DNA from: Aegilops tauschii subsp. strangulata
Taxonomy: Eukaryota > Streptophyta > Magnoliopsida > Poales > Poaceae
Direction of reading: 5' to 3'
Assembly: GCF_002575655.3 (NCBI RefSeq)
Contig: NC_053035.3
Span: 94,079,322-94,143,321 of the forward strand
DNA: 64,000 nt
Shown: positions 9,707 through 21,554 of the stretch, one piece after another
Layout of the letters: each line of letters opens with the position of its first letter
How positions within the stretch are numbered: position 1 is the first letter of the stretch
The notes under the pieces: generated by a model
Databases searched by the model: none
Seen by the model: only the letters and a program-made list of their open reading frames with translations
What the model was told of the DNA's origin: nothing
Position numbers and translations under genes: made by a program

Positions 9707-12700
9707 CTACTCGTTCCCAGTTGGAGTAGAAGATGGAGCAGGGTCGACGTTGGAGTTTGGTGGTGCAGACGGGCCTGATGCAGAATCATGATGCAGTGCA
9801 CCCAAGGTTGGTGAAGTGGTGTCATCCTCTTCATTGACGACTCTGGCAACAACAGTTGTAGCCGAAGACGAATGTTCAGAATCATCAATAGATGGAGTGC
9901 GACGCCAGCTTGCATTTTGGGGAGGCCTGGAGTCAAACTTGAAGCTCTCTGTGAAGCCATCTTCGCGAAGTTCATATTCAGGGCAGAGCAAAGTGAGGCT
10001 CTTCCAGGACCGCCGACAGGCTTCATGGGCAACAAATGAGTTCTTGGTGGCCAAATTGCGAATGCGGTTAACATCCACCAAGAGACTCTGCATCTGACGC
10101 TTTAGCCAGTCATGATGCCTATCCTGCTTTTGATGTAAAGCCACCAGAAGCTCTCGGTCATTGAGAACACGAGGATGCTTCTGAGGCCTTTGAGCAACGG
10201 TGCTGGCAGTGGCTTCAGTGTTGGCGCGATGCGGCATATGCAAGTTGCCAGCCAGAGGATAAGCAGGGGTTGCAAAATTTGGCACATGAATCCCTTTAAT
10301 AGGCTGCATGAAGCTTTGGAATTCTGCATTCTAAAGGTGGAGTGGCTTCTTTGCTGGCTCGGGGTAGATGGCTTCAGTAAACATATCAACATCAGGCAGA
10401 AAGACAATGTGGTTGCGCGCTGAGGGTTGATAGTCGATGGTTGAATGAAGCTTGATCAAGCACATCACCCATGGAGCATAGAATTTCAGGCCAAAGAGAT
10501 CAATCCCAGAAGCAGCAAGCTGTCGGATAAAGAAATCCTGAGTGTTGAATCTGATGCCATTGACAATATAGAGAACCAATGTCTTCATGAAGCCTTCAAG
10601 TTTAGCTTCAGACGAATTGCCCTTGATAGGCCAGAGAGTACGCCTCAAAATATGATATACTGTGTGTGTCAAGTACTCAAGGTCCTTAACAAAGAATTCC
10701 TTGGGGTATTCGGCGTCATGGGGGAATGGCTTCATCATGCTTAGCATTTGGCTCATATTGGGCTCTGGCTTCTGGAAAATGCTTTGCAGCTCGTTCTGAT
10801 GAAGCTGACAACCAGGTTCGTACAACTCACCTGGAGTGGGCAGGGAAGGAAGCTCAATGATATCCTGAGCTTTCGCTTCATGATGAGCAACACCTGTCAT
10901 CCACTCAAGGACCCAAGTCTTCGGATCCCCGTTGTAGCCTCGAATGTGTAGTGTATCATAGAACTGCAGCAGAAGCTCTTCGTTCCAATGTTCCTTGTCA
11001 GTCACAAAAGGCAGAAGCCCAACATCCCTAAAGCAGTTAAGGGCCTCCTCAAGGCATGGAAGCCCAGCCATAGCATCACAATCTAGACGCTTATGCAAAA
11101 AAATCTGGTCTTGGTTGTATAGGATGCAGGAGTAATAGCTTCGCTGTTGATGGCTCCAAAACCTGTCAGAGGAGATCTTAGGCTTCGTGTAGGGGTTCTT
11201 GGCGCTCTCGTAGAAAGTGTTGTGCGCCCTGAAGCTTTGCACACTGAATGATCCCTGTGTTGTGGTAGCACTTGGAAGCGTGGCAACCTAGGCTTTGGCT
11301 TCTGAACTTGAGGCGTTTGCTCCACATGATAATCATATTGTAGCCCGGGAGCAGTGGGTGGAACCATGATGGGCCATCTGGCAGTCACTAAGTCACCACG
11401 ATTGAATGCGCGTTCCATAGTATGAGGCCTTGGAGGGGGAACGGCGTCATCAGAGATGATTGGCGTCACAATGGTGTCAGTAGTCACATTGGCTTCTGGC
11501 TCCACATTATCTTCAGCCATGATAGGGTCATTGGCTTCAATGGTGTTGTTGGTGGCAGCCTCATTGTTTTCAACCTCCATCTGTTCAATGACTGGAGGGT
11601 CGGGCACAATCACGTTCTCTTGAATGACTGGATCACTGGCAGGGGGTGTGGCATCTCTTTCTTCTTTGTCTTCGGCTGATGCAACCAGAATGTCTTTAGC
11701 GGCTTTGGCTTCAGACTCAGAGGCAGATGCAGAAGGGGTGGCTTGAGGAAACACTTGTCGTTCTACTGAGCTGTTGTGTTGCACATCCTCTTCCAGAATG
11801 CTTGACATGGAGACCTGTGGCCTGAGGCCTTTGCGAAGCCTGCGGAATGCTGGCGACGCCTTTGGAGAGGGAGTGGTCTGTTCCATGTAGTTGTCATCAT
11901 CAAGCACTGGAGTGGTGACTTGAGGTGGTGGAGTTCTTGGTGTCTCATCTTGCAGAGGGGTGTCTTGTTATTGTCGCTCAGCCCATGAGTCATCTTGAGC
12001 AACTGGCGTCAGAGGACGACCAATGCTAATAAGTTCACTGCTCCTGAGAGCAGGCGATGATACCGACTGGGGCTCGAGTTGAGGAAGGGCTTCATCATCA
12101 TTTACATTGTCTTCACGACCAATGTCTTCAGCTGCGTTGGGGTCAACAGCTGGAAGTTCTTCACTTTCTGGAGCCTCTGTGGAAGCAGGCTTATGAATCA
12201 CCATGCGACGTTCTTGGTTGGTAGAGGCAGGGAGAGCAACTGAGATGGGTTCAACGATGAGGGGCTCTGGAGCAGCAGCACACTCGTTCTTTGAAGACTT
12301 AGTCTTCAATTTCTTTTTGGAGGGAGCATCATCAGAGGTGTCCTTGAGCTTCCTCTTCCTGGCTTCGGCTTTGGCTTGCCTTGTCTTCTTCATTTCTGAA
12401 GCTGCTGAGGGGACCTTTGGCTTCGAGCCAGTCATGCTGGCAGGGAAGACAATGCTAGGTTGTTCCTACCTTGAAGATTTAGCTTCAGCTTCAGCAGACT
12501 TCTTGGTTTTCTTGGCAGCCATCTTGGGGTCGATGCCAGGACGCCCAAGAGCCTTTCTCTTCTCAGCTTCATTGTGCGCTTGCACACATTTCTGTGCATA
12601 GTACTTCATGCACTCGTGTGATCCTTTGGCTTCTTCACGCTTCTTGTTGAACTCTGCCTTGAGATCTTGCATCATCTTCTTGAAGATATGTACATCAGCA

Positions 12701-13794
12701 ACACTGAGCTTTTCAATCTTGTTCTTGAGCTCGACTATTCTCTGAGCCAGAGCAAGTTCATTTGCAATGGCTCCATGAAAGGTGACGCTGATGTCCACTG
12801 GCAGTTGCAGATCATCAATGTTGATGCTTTGGTCCTCAAACCATTCATCAATGAAGTTGTTCAGAATATCAGCATCAAAGAGAGGCAAATCTCGAAAGAT
12901 CTCTGCCTCTTGCTTGCTCTTGATCAGCATCTCTAGAGCTTCATCACCAAGATCTTCATCACTGGACAGATAAATGGTGTTGTCTTCATTGCACAGAATG
13001 GCAGCAGGAGTCAGGTCATGCCCTGAGATCTTCTTGGGCTTCTTGGTCTTCTTAGTCTTCTTGGAGACACGAGACAAGTCTTCAGACTGCACACTGGGTT
13101 TAGGAGGTGCAGTCGTCAATGGCTTCACAGTCGAAGCAGTTGGTGCAATAGAGGGCTTTGAAGCTTTTGACTTCTTTTTCTTCTGCTTTGGTGGTGCAGG
13201 TGCATCTTCAGAGTCTGCATCATCAGCAGATTGATCCACCATGGCCCTCTGAGAAGCAATATGGGAGAGGAGCCCATCGAAGCTATTAATGGGGCCGATG
13301 ACATTGGGATTGGCATCGCGTGTGCCATCCTGCCTTGGGGCAAACGGACCAGGGTTGAAGTCAAGTCTGAATGCCTTTTTGTTCTTGACAGCCGAATCCT
13401 TTTCGAACTGAAAGTTGCGCTTGAAGAGATTGTCGTCACGACACCATAGAAGAGATGATGGGTCGGCATTTTCTGGCTGAGGTCCTCGGACCATGCAAGG
13501 ATAGAAACCTTGGGCAATAGCTTCAGGCTTCGACTTGGGTTGCAGATTCTTGTACAGAATATCGCCCCATGGGCGCTTGATGGCATTCTTCTCAGCATAT
13601 TCAGGTGTGACGAAGTTATACTTGAACCACTGTTCAGTCCAATATCTTCGGATCCACTGGATTCTGGTCTTGCGCTAATTGTAGTTCTCCTCAGGATCTG
13701 TCTTGTACATCTCAAATAGACCGGGAGGCAGATCTAGAGCGGTATTCCCACGGTGCTGCCTGCCACCCTTCCTTGTAGATTTCTCAGAAGCCAT
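9707..13794 (-). pseudogene. element D long ORF (about 1360 codons), unrecognised, broken
   Basis: The frame starts at ATG 13794 (MASEKSTRKGGRQHRG) and runs to a stop at 9707. It is interrupted by TAG at 13675, TAG at 12466, TAA at 11968, a frameshift near 11250, and TAG at 10331; the reading frame otherwise continues across each. Parts in order are a basic N-terminus, a WFKYNFVTPEYAEKNA-type region, Lys-rich linkers, a coiled coil (LALAQRIVELKNKIEKL), an acidic Pro/Ser-rich linker, and a well-ordered globular domain (10331-11242: DPKTWVLEWMTG, NGIRFNTQDFFIRQLAASG). A Pro/Ser tail ends it. It may be the gag-like ORF of a non-autonomous Triticeae retroelement. I see no polymerase or protease motif and cannot name the family. 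Confidence 0.65.
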
Positions 13795-13891
13795 AATATT
13801 CAGACAGATAGGCTTCAAGACAGTGAAAGGCTTCCATCTACTCGTCAAGCAAGAACTGGCTTCAGGGGAGTTAATATGATGCTGTAAAAAT

Positions 13892-14353
13892 TCTGCAAAT
13901 GAATGCAGACTATGAGAACCAAGGGATTCTCCCACGGACATGTACCTGTGACATCATTAGAGATGCGAGGGAAGGGGAAGAGGTCATATGCATTCTCAGA
14001 AGATTTTGAAGATAAATCAGTTTGAATACATTGACCTCATAGTGCGAAGACATTCACTTATTTGAAGTGAGTTGGTTCTAGATTTGTACGGATCCATGAA
14101 TAAGTACAAGTGAGGAATCTAACTAGTTATGAAGCTATGTGAACATATTTTGCAAGATATGAGATTCAGAAAGAGACAGATCCAGATTTGGAAGTGTAGA
14201 AACCCCTTTTGGTTGAAGTGGATGGATTTGACAGATCAAAAAGGCTGTAAAAAGTGAGATTTATTTACCACAGACGAACTGCTAGACGAGGCAGAAGGGA
14301 GGCCGAGCAGTCCAATCTCCCGCACCCTAACTTGGCGGCGGAAGACACTTACC
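13892..14353 (-). other. probable 5'UTR intron of the element D ORF
   Basis: On the minus strand a good donor (CG|GTAAGTG at 14353/14352) and acceptor (TTTGCAG ending at 13893) bracket about 460 bp of AT-rich DNA. This intron would join a GC-rich untranslated exon (14353 to about 14500) to the exon carrying ATG 13794. A spliced leader is odd for an LTR retrotransposon in sense orientation, because splicing should remove the intron during retrotransposition. The sites are seen; splicing is inferred. Confidence 0.45.
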
Positions 14354-14515
14354 GCGGCGGCGGAGAAGACGAGGTCCGCGGCCAGCGTGAGGACGGCGTC
14401 GAAGAGGTCGCGACAGCTAAGCGCTTCGTCTCTGGCGTCGACGTGAGCTAGCGGTGGCGCTAGGGTTTGAGCGAGATGGAGAGGTGGAAGAGGGAATAAT
14501 TACCGCCCTGGATGT

Positions 14516-14525
14516 GTATTTATAA
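14516..14525 (-). promoter_or_regulatory. TATA box upstream of the element D ORF
   Basis: The minus strand reads TTATAAATAC here, followed about 30 bp downstream by a pyrimidine-rich leader (CCCTCTTCCACCTCTCC) and CAAACCCTAGCGCC, typical of grass transcription starts. From 14526 to 14900 I see no gene. Confidence 0.5.
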
Positions 14526-14900
14526 GGTGAAGGGCTGCACAACACAATTATGCAGGTGCCCCTGGTGGTTCACATCTGATGGACACGTGGCATGCATGCA
14601 ACTCATCGAGAGTTGTTCCATGTTCCCACGCACGCCTGGTTTGTCGGGTGGTCGTTCCAGCTTCTCCGGTTTTCAGGCAAAGAGATGTAGCACTGAAAGC
14701 ATGTTTTAAATGTGTGTCTCTGTATCTTCATCTGACAAGGATGCAGTGAAGACATTTGACACGTTTCAACAAAATGCATATGACTAGATAGACAAAATTT
14801 GAGGAAGAACCACACAAGGGGTAGGGTCCGATCACATTCACTTAGTTCAGAAAATGGCAAGTTTGCAGACATAGCTATAAGTGAATGCTGTAGAGGACAG

Positions 14901-14952
<52 letters not shown>

Positions 14953-14954
14953 CA
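14901..14954. repeat. (AC)n(TA)n microsatellite at CACTA insertion site
   Basis: An uninterrupted AC dinucleotide tract (14902-14942) passes into TATATATATACACA directly before the CACTA terminus at 14955. A related ATATAT...ACACACA tract lies just after the proposed right end at 45846. The element therefore seems to sit inside one AT/AC microsatellite. Short ORFs of alternating CV residues here are artefacts. Confidence 0.9.
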
Positions 14955-15450
14955 CACTACTGCAGGATGCTGCTAACGCGACACTACGATCAGAGACCCT
15001 TCGAGAAACTGTGTGCGATGCAGTAATCGCAAACGGTGGTGTATGAAAACCGCCAAAAAAGGTGCAAAACGTTTGCGATGGAGGATGAATCAAACACGGT
15101 TCAGATTTTAGTTGCGTGTGCGATTCAGGCCACACGGTTAACCCGTTCGAACTGTTTGCGATGAGGCAGAACAATAGAAATGGGCAGCCATATCAATGTG
15201 TGTGCCATATACGGCATATAGTTTTCTCCGATGAACCGTTTGCTATTAGGGAGTGCAACATAAACGGTTAGCCACATCAAGGCGTGTGTGATATAGGGCA
15301 TATGGTTCACTCGGACGAACTGTTTTTGATTAGCGAACGCAACAGAAACGGTTCAACTGAACAAGATGTGTGTGATACGTGGCAAACAGCCGACTCGGAT
15401 GAACTGTTTGCGATGAGAATTTACAACACAGACGGTTAATATAGTTAGTT
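14955..15450 (+). repeat. CACTA left sub-terminal repeats
   Basis: Directly and imperfectly repeated units of about 70-75 bp alternate the words CGGTTCACTCGGATGAACTG, TTTGCGATGAGG and TGTGTGCGATATAC. Such arrays next to a CACTA terminus are the usual transposase-binding region. The first 180 bp match 332 onward closely. No ORF here is credible. The stretch 15450-15840 is unique-looking and holds a weak TATA-like CATATAAC near 15760. Confidence 0.75.
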
Positions 15451-15841
15451 CGTGTGTGATTCTGTGTGTACAAAAAACTTTGAAAAATGCAAACTAGTTG
15501 CTTGCGGTGGCTAGGAGTATGGCACATGATGCGTCTGCGAGTACTCATGTGCGATGATTAGTAAGTTACACATGTATTCCTTATGTTAACACTTGTGTGA
15601 TAAATAACACGTGGCACCGACTATGGTATTCGGGTTGTGTGTGTGCTCCACTTAGTCTTCCCGCGCTCCAGCAAATGCTCCCCGCGCTCCACATGGGTGA
15701 ATTTTAAAATCCACACCTATTCCCTCAATGGTTTCCCGCCACCAGCTAACGACTTGCTGCATATAACCCAGGCGGCAATGCACCGCCGTGACACTCTGCG
15801 AAGATCTAGTCCTCACCCATCTACCATTAGTTATTACAAGC

Positions 15842-16225
15842 ATGCCAGGCAATGACCAAAGCTTCAACGTCGACGCCTACCTGCGTTACATCTTCGGCGA
15901 GGAGAACGAGCCGGAGCAGGTCGGGGAGCAAGAGCTTCATCGGTCGGTGCAGGTACCATGGCCCATCGGCAGCGATATCGGCGTCACAGTCCTTGAGAGC
16001 ACAATCGACATATTGCAGAGGAGGTTTGATGAGCAGTTTGCCATCCACCGTGCAAAAGATCCAGAGCTGCTCGGCGGCATGATCGATGACCCACCCGAAG
16101 AACCGCCGTCACCAGTGCTCATTGAGAGCTTGATGCCCCACAAGGAATGGGCACAGGACCTCTGCCATTCAGTCAAGACAAAGGCAGCCTGCGGCTTCAT
16201 CATTGCCCGCGGCGGCCGTGTCAAC
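15842..16225 (+). pseudogene. cargo ORF 1, 5' part, interrupted by element B
   Basis: The likely start is ATG 15842 (MPGNDQSFNVDAYLRYIFG); an upstream in-frame ATG at 15788 is less likely because it precedes the conserved-looking protein. The product is acidic and hydrophilic, and I do not recognise it. The frame is split at 16225/16226 by element B and resumes in phase at 35454 after the duplicated tcaac (GGRVN then LDPDDVVARLERIL). This shows the ORF was intact at this point when B arrived. The gene lies about 390 bp inside the CACTA sub-terminal repeats, so it is probably cargo captured by that element. Confidence 0.55.
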
Positions 16226-16709
16226 TGTCGGTGTCAAAACCGGCGGATCTTGGGTAGGGGGTCCCGAACTGTACGTGCGTCTAGGATCAATGGTAACAGG
16301 AGACGGGGGACACGATGTTTACCCAGGTTCGGGCCCTCTCTATGGAGGTAATACCCTACTTCCTGCTTGATTGATCTTGATGAATATGAGTATTACAAGA
16401 GTTGATCTACCACGAGATCATAATGGCTAAACCCTAGAAGTCTAGCCTGTATGACTATGGTAATGTGTATCTGTCTATCCGGACTACGCTCTCCGGTGTA
16501 TATAGACACCAGAGAGATCTAGGGTTACATGGAGTCAGTTACATCAGAGGGAATCTACATAGTCGGTTGCCAAGCTTGCCTTCCACGCCAAGTAGAGTCC
16601 AATCTGGACACGGGTATAGTCTTCGGCCTTCATGTCTTCGCAGCCCATTAGTCCGGCCCATGGATAACAGGCCGGACGCCCGAGGACCCCTTAGTCCAGG
16701 ACTCCCTCA
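16226..16709 (-). repeat. element B 3' LTR
   Basis: This 484-bp LTR reads TGTCGGTGTCAAAACCGG...ACTCCCTCA on +, that is TGAGGG...CCGACA in element orientation. It differs from its partner at 34969-35448 by roughly a dozen substitutions and two short indels by eye, so the insertion is not very recent. Bases beyond it (GTAGCACCTGAACC) are the polypurine-side context shared with A and C. Confidence 0.9.
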
Positions 16710-17140
16710 GTAGCACCTGAACCTGGCTTCAATGACGAGGAGTCCGACGCGCAGATTGTCTTCGGCATTGCAAGGCGGGTTCCCCTTTCTGAACTCCAAG
16801 ATAGTCTTCGGACGCGATGATAGTATCTGAAACTGCCACATACACACCATACATGACCGCAGAGAGAATATATATATTTTTACACAAGTTCTATCCGCTG
16901 ACAACTTTTTTAATAACACGGCCTCATGTCTGTACGGTCATAATTCTGAACCGTTTCTCGTCTGCCGCTCCACGTTTTGAGACGCGGTTGCCATTGGCAC
17001 GTCTTGTCAAAGCAGAGATCGTGTCCCCTTATCGCGGGATTCTCATCAATGCAGGTATGGGTAACCCAACCGTGCCGTTTATACGGACCTTGGGAGTAGG
17101 CGAGTTTATAGGGTGAGTGAGGAGGCGCTTGATATTCGTG

Positions 17141-17150
17141 GCCTTTATAA
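17141..17150 (+). promoter_or_regulatory. TATA box of element B antisense gene
   Basis: GCCTTTATAA lies about 115 bp upstream of ATG 17264 and is followed by a pyrimidine-rich leader (TTCTCTCCCTTTACTC). The position and motif match the copies in A and C, which supports a promoter that is retained inside the element and drives transcription against the genomic RNA. Confidence 0.6.
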
Positions 17151-17263
17151 GGGGATAAGGGTTCTCTCCCTTTACTCGCACCCTTTCTCTCCTTCAGTTC
17201 TTCCGTCCTTGAGCTCTAGCGCCCAAGCTTTAGCTTTTCCTCATTCGAGAAGGCACTCCAAAC

Positions 17264-20200
17264 ATGTCCGAATCCAGAGCTGGAGGCAAGTGGATGGCCT
17301 CCTCCATCAAGAAGAAGGACATCACGGAGCTCCGGGAGGCCGGGTATTTAGCCAAGGAGATCGCTCACCGACTCCCAACAAAAGGGCAAATCATCCCTAC
17401 CCCCGAGCCCCATGAGAGGGTTGTGTTTCTCACACACTTTGTCTGCGGGCTGGGATTCCTTGTTCATCCATTTGTTCGTGGATTGATGTTTTAATATGGG
17501 TTGGACTTCCACGATCTGGCCCCCAACTTTATCCTCAATATCTCGACATTTATCATCGTGTGCGAGGCCTTTCTCCGCATTCCACCTCACTTCGGCCTAT
17601 GGCTGAAGACCTTCAATGTGAAACCGAAGGTGGTGAGCGGTCAACAAGCAGAGTGCGGAGGCGCCATGGTGGGCAAGATGCCCAATGTCACCTGGCTCGA
17701 AGGCTCTTTTGCGGAGACGGTGAAGGGATGGCAATCGGGGTGGTTTTACATCACCGAGCCGCGCGACTCCGATTGGGCAGCAGCCCCCGAATTCCGATCC
17801 AGAGTTCCGATGCGGCTCACTTCCTGGCAAGAGAAGGGCCTGACCTGGGGATCTTCGAACGAGATAACTGGGCTCCAGACATGCGTCCAGAACATGATAA
17901 CCAAGAAGATCAAGCTAGTGAATGTGATCCAGGTTATGCTCATTCGCCGGATCCTTCCGTGCCAACGCCGGACTTGCTATTTGTGGGAGTACAACCCAGC
18001 CAAGCATCAGACGCTGCTAGAGCTCTTCTGCGCGACGCACGAAGGTATCTGGAAAGCGCTCTTCAAGGCTGGCGAGACGCCACCGCCTACTACTGAAGAT
18101 CGCGGGCTTAGCTTAAAGCGCCAAGCCAATCCGGTAAATCTTTTAATATTTTCCCTTCACCGGCATATTTTGAGGAAGGATTCTAAGCTCTTCTACCCAC
18201 TCTGCCAGGCCTGGATCAAGGTGGTAGGGCAAATTTACTGTCCAGCTCCGCTTCCTGAGGAGCAAGAATTCCCACTTCTGACGAAGATGTTGTTTTCGGC
18301 GCCTTATAACGTGCTGGAGAAGAAGCCCAGGAAAGCGGCCAAGGGGACCAGGAGTGGCCTTCGCCGGAAAGGAGCTTCAGACGCGATGTCCGAAGACGAG
18401 ACTCACTCTTTGTCCGCCGAAGACGACGACGAAGAGGAGGAAGAAGAAGAAGATGACTCCCCACCTAAAGCGGGGAGGAAAAAGAGGGCGGCCTCCAAGA
18501 ACCTGGAGGCAAAGGCGCCCAAAAGGGGAAAAGGCACCCCCGCGGATAACTCCGCGCGGGATGTCGATAGCAGTCCGGAGCAGCCTTCCCGGGCCAAGCC
18601 TCGAGCTAAATCATAAGTATCAAGAATCCTTACGTGCGCCCGAACGTCCGTCCTTTCTGCCTTGCAATGTTTAAGTCGTGTTATTGCAGTCCGGCTCGGG
18701 ACAACTCTCCGCTATCTTCATCGGAAGGGTCGCTGGACCCAAAGGAGAGGGCCATCATGTCGCCGCCGCCCGCTTACTCCCCCTCGGCCAAGGGTGACGA
18801 CGAGGGGGCGTCTCGAAGGGCCTCCTTGGACCGGGGGAAGACTCCGGAGATCGTCAGGGCGGCGCCCCAGGATGACTCCCGGAGCGCCGAATACGTGGGG
18901 CAAAAAGCCCCTACGGAGACGGACGGTGCGGGCCGAGTTCTAGTCGACCCTCAGCCGGATTCTATTCCGGAGACCTACACAGCTCCGGAATCCGGCAAAC
19001 GGCCCTTCCCGAAAGGAGTGGGTGTGCTACCAGTGTCCTCTGTCCAACCAGAGGCGCCGGATCATCTACTGGAAGCGCTGCAAGGCGCCTCCATCGTGGA
19101 TGAGCACCGTGCTCATATGGGTACGGTGGTAGAAAAGGTTCGGTCCGTCAAAAACGGGCTGACCGAAGCCTGTGCTAGCCTTCTAGCAGGCTTTGAGGTG
19201 AGCACATGATTGTAAGAAGAATATCACAGCGTAGATAGTAGCCCCTGATGCTCTGTTCGGTGTCCAGAAAGAAAATCCGGATAGAGGATCAAAATTAATT
19301 TTTGCATGAGTCTAACATAAAGTGTCTATGCGAATGAGCAGGCCTCGTTGTGGGCTGCTACTGCTCAAACTGTGGAGGTCTCTGGATTGAAGCAGAAACT
19401 GGAGCAGGCCGAGGAAGAGCTCGGCCGCGTGAAGAAGAAGCTGCAGGATAGTGAAGGTATGCAGTAACCTGCGTGTATATTGAAGAGTAAATTGTTCAAG
19501 CTGACTAAAGTGTCATGAACTTTGTTAGGGGCCACGACCAAGGTGGCTGCCCTAAAAAAGGTGTTAGCCGAGGCAGAGGACAAAGCGGCCAAGGAGCGCG
19601 CCGCGCGCGAGAAGCGCGAGGCCCAGGTGGGCGAGGCGCAGCAACAGCTCCAGGGCGCGATCGAGAGATTTGAGTCCTTGGAGCGTGATTGTAAGGCGCA
19701 AGAGTCCGAACTGGCGAAGGTCCGCCAGAGCGCACAAGATGCACAAGCCGAAGCCCAGAACGCCCTCCAGGAAATTCAGGCGGCCAAGGAGGTTACGGCG
19801 GGTAAGTCTTTCACCGTGCCAGGCAAGTATATATAAAAAAACGTTCCTTGTACTTATCCGAATTTGGGTTTTCTAGAGGCGTTTACGGATCTGCCACGCA
19901 GCATATCCGATGCCGCCGAGTATTATAGAGCCGAAGAAGGGATGTCCACGGAGAAGTTGTTCTGGTCCCAATATCTTGGACCCGAGCATCCGGTACCCTT
20001 CAGCGACCAGCTGAAGCAGTTGGTCGAGCTGCACAGGTCGGCAGAGCTAGCCATGAAGGACTTGATAGTCCGGCTGTGGCCTGCCGAGCCTGTACCTAGC
20101 AGCTACTTCGGTCTTGTTAAGCGGCTTGTAAGTGCCTGTCCGCGGCTCGAAGCCGTGAAGCGGTCGGTCTGTATTGAAGGTGCGCGTATGGCCTTTGCCC

Positions 20201-20361
20201 GCGTCAAGACGCATTGGGCAAAGCTAGATGCCAAGAAGCTGATGACCGAGGGACCGCCGGAGGGCAAGGAGCATCATCGACCCGAGCTCTATTTTGATGG
20301 TGTCCTGGAGGGGTCCCGCCTTGTGGCGGAGCAATGTTCGAAGGATGTCATATTCCCATGA
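17264..20361 (+). pseudogene. element B antisense gene (Transposase_28 plus coiled coil)
   Basis: Exons inferred: 17264-18133, 18209 to about 18614, 18690-19197, 19342-19456, 19529-19801 and 19877-20361. Exon 1 has the Transposase_28 block (GLGFLVHPFVRGLMF, DFHDLAPNFILNISTF, WFYITEPRDSDWAA). Exon 2 begins AWIKVVGQIYCPAPLPEE and turns into a Glu/Asp run and Lys-rich stretch. Exons 4-5 are heptad-rich coiled coil (LKQKLEQAEEELGRVKKKL). Exon 6 (CPRLEAVKRSVCIEGARMAF) ends QCSKDVIFP. Seen damage is a TAA at 17492 (MF*YG) and an altered exon 2 donor (ATAAGT where C has GTAAGT). It is the best preserved of the three copies. Its role is unknown; it may assist a retrotransposon in trans. Confidence 0.75.
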
Positions 20362-21554
20362 GAACATTTGTATTATCCTGTCCTGTAATATGGAACAATG
20401 ATGTTATAATGCTTGCAATTTTAAATTCTACCTCCTGTGCGGCCGTTTATGAAATCTGAGGGTTGACCAGTCGTCGGCTTCTGCCCCCACGTAGATAGTA
20501 TGGGGGTGTTCGGGATAAATCTAAACACTCTTTACTCCACATTCTGGTCCTTAAAGGAGGTGTTTAGCGCGATGAACAAGGCAATCAGACTATGCGGCCT
20601 TTACCGCCCTCACTTAGCCATAGGAGTTTGACAATTAGGAAAGTTGGCGAAGCCCCTGGTGTTCGGAAGGCCGAACCAGGGGGGTTATGCACGCCTAATC
20701 GGAAGAACCAATTCTTCGCAAGAAGCGGAAAAAATCTCCAACGATTTGGAACCTCTCGAACAGCCGACCGGCTCTCGCCGCATCATGACAGTCAGTTTTC
20801 GGCTTTCTCTACTGAGGTGCTCGTCCGGTCAAGGCCAGGGCACAATCGCAGTAGTTCTCCCTTTACTACCCTAGTCGATAGAGTGGAACGTAGGGTAGCA
20901 AGCATAGGAGCCGGGCAACCCAACTATTGACCAAACACATGATTCGGAGCTGATGCATATAATGCTATAAGTTCGGGGTGCCGAACTATACTGTAAAAGT
21001 GTTCAGACTTTTATTGCCGTGATGCGGGGCGTAATGAAGCCCCTGGCGTAGTAATACGTACCATGGTGTACGTGTGCACTGAGTAATAAATATTAAGGTG
21101 AGGAAACGAGAAAAAATTCAGTAATGAGCTGACGTCATCATTTACTCACGAGTGTGATGTAATTAGTACGCCGAGGCGTACTTTGTACAAGTAATGCGAT
21201 AAGCAAGTAAGGCTATTTAACATGCCGTAACCAAGGGCGAGCTGAGTGCGGGTATGTAAAACAAGCATGGTAATCGTTTAGTAGAAACCACGTGGGGATT
21301 CCCTTGTACGCCAGAGCTCCTTGCCTCCTTGGTGTGTTCTGTAAGCGGGTCGTCCGTATAGACCTCGAAAAGAGAAGTAACCCATAATAAAAAGAAAAAG
21401 TAAAAGCGTGCGAATCCCAAGGTCAGTCAAGCCGTACTGTGGATCGCGAACGAGTTATGCCTCCGTCAATACCCATAGGGTTTTGAGTGTGTAGTTTATG
21501 TACACGCGATATTAATGCCATTGCCTCCTTGGGGCTGGGACGGAGGCCAAATTG
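20362..21554. other. element B conserved non-coding block
   Basis: About 1.2 kb lies between the ends of two convergent genes (antisense gene on +, protease on -). It contains 20771-20821, identical to blocks in A and C, and the shared CACTTAGCCATAGGAGTTT near 20610. No ORF is convincing. Confidence 0.6.

Noticed and set aside
12437..12470. 34-bp GT..AG intron at the 12466 stop
   Set aside because: It is too short for a plant intron, and the frame continues unchanged through the TAG.
14603..14941. ORFs with alternating Cys-Val residues
   Set aside because: They are translations of the (AC)n microsatellite.
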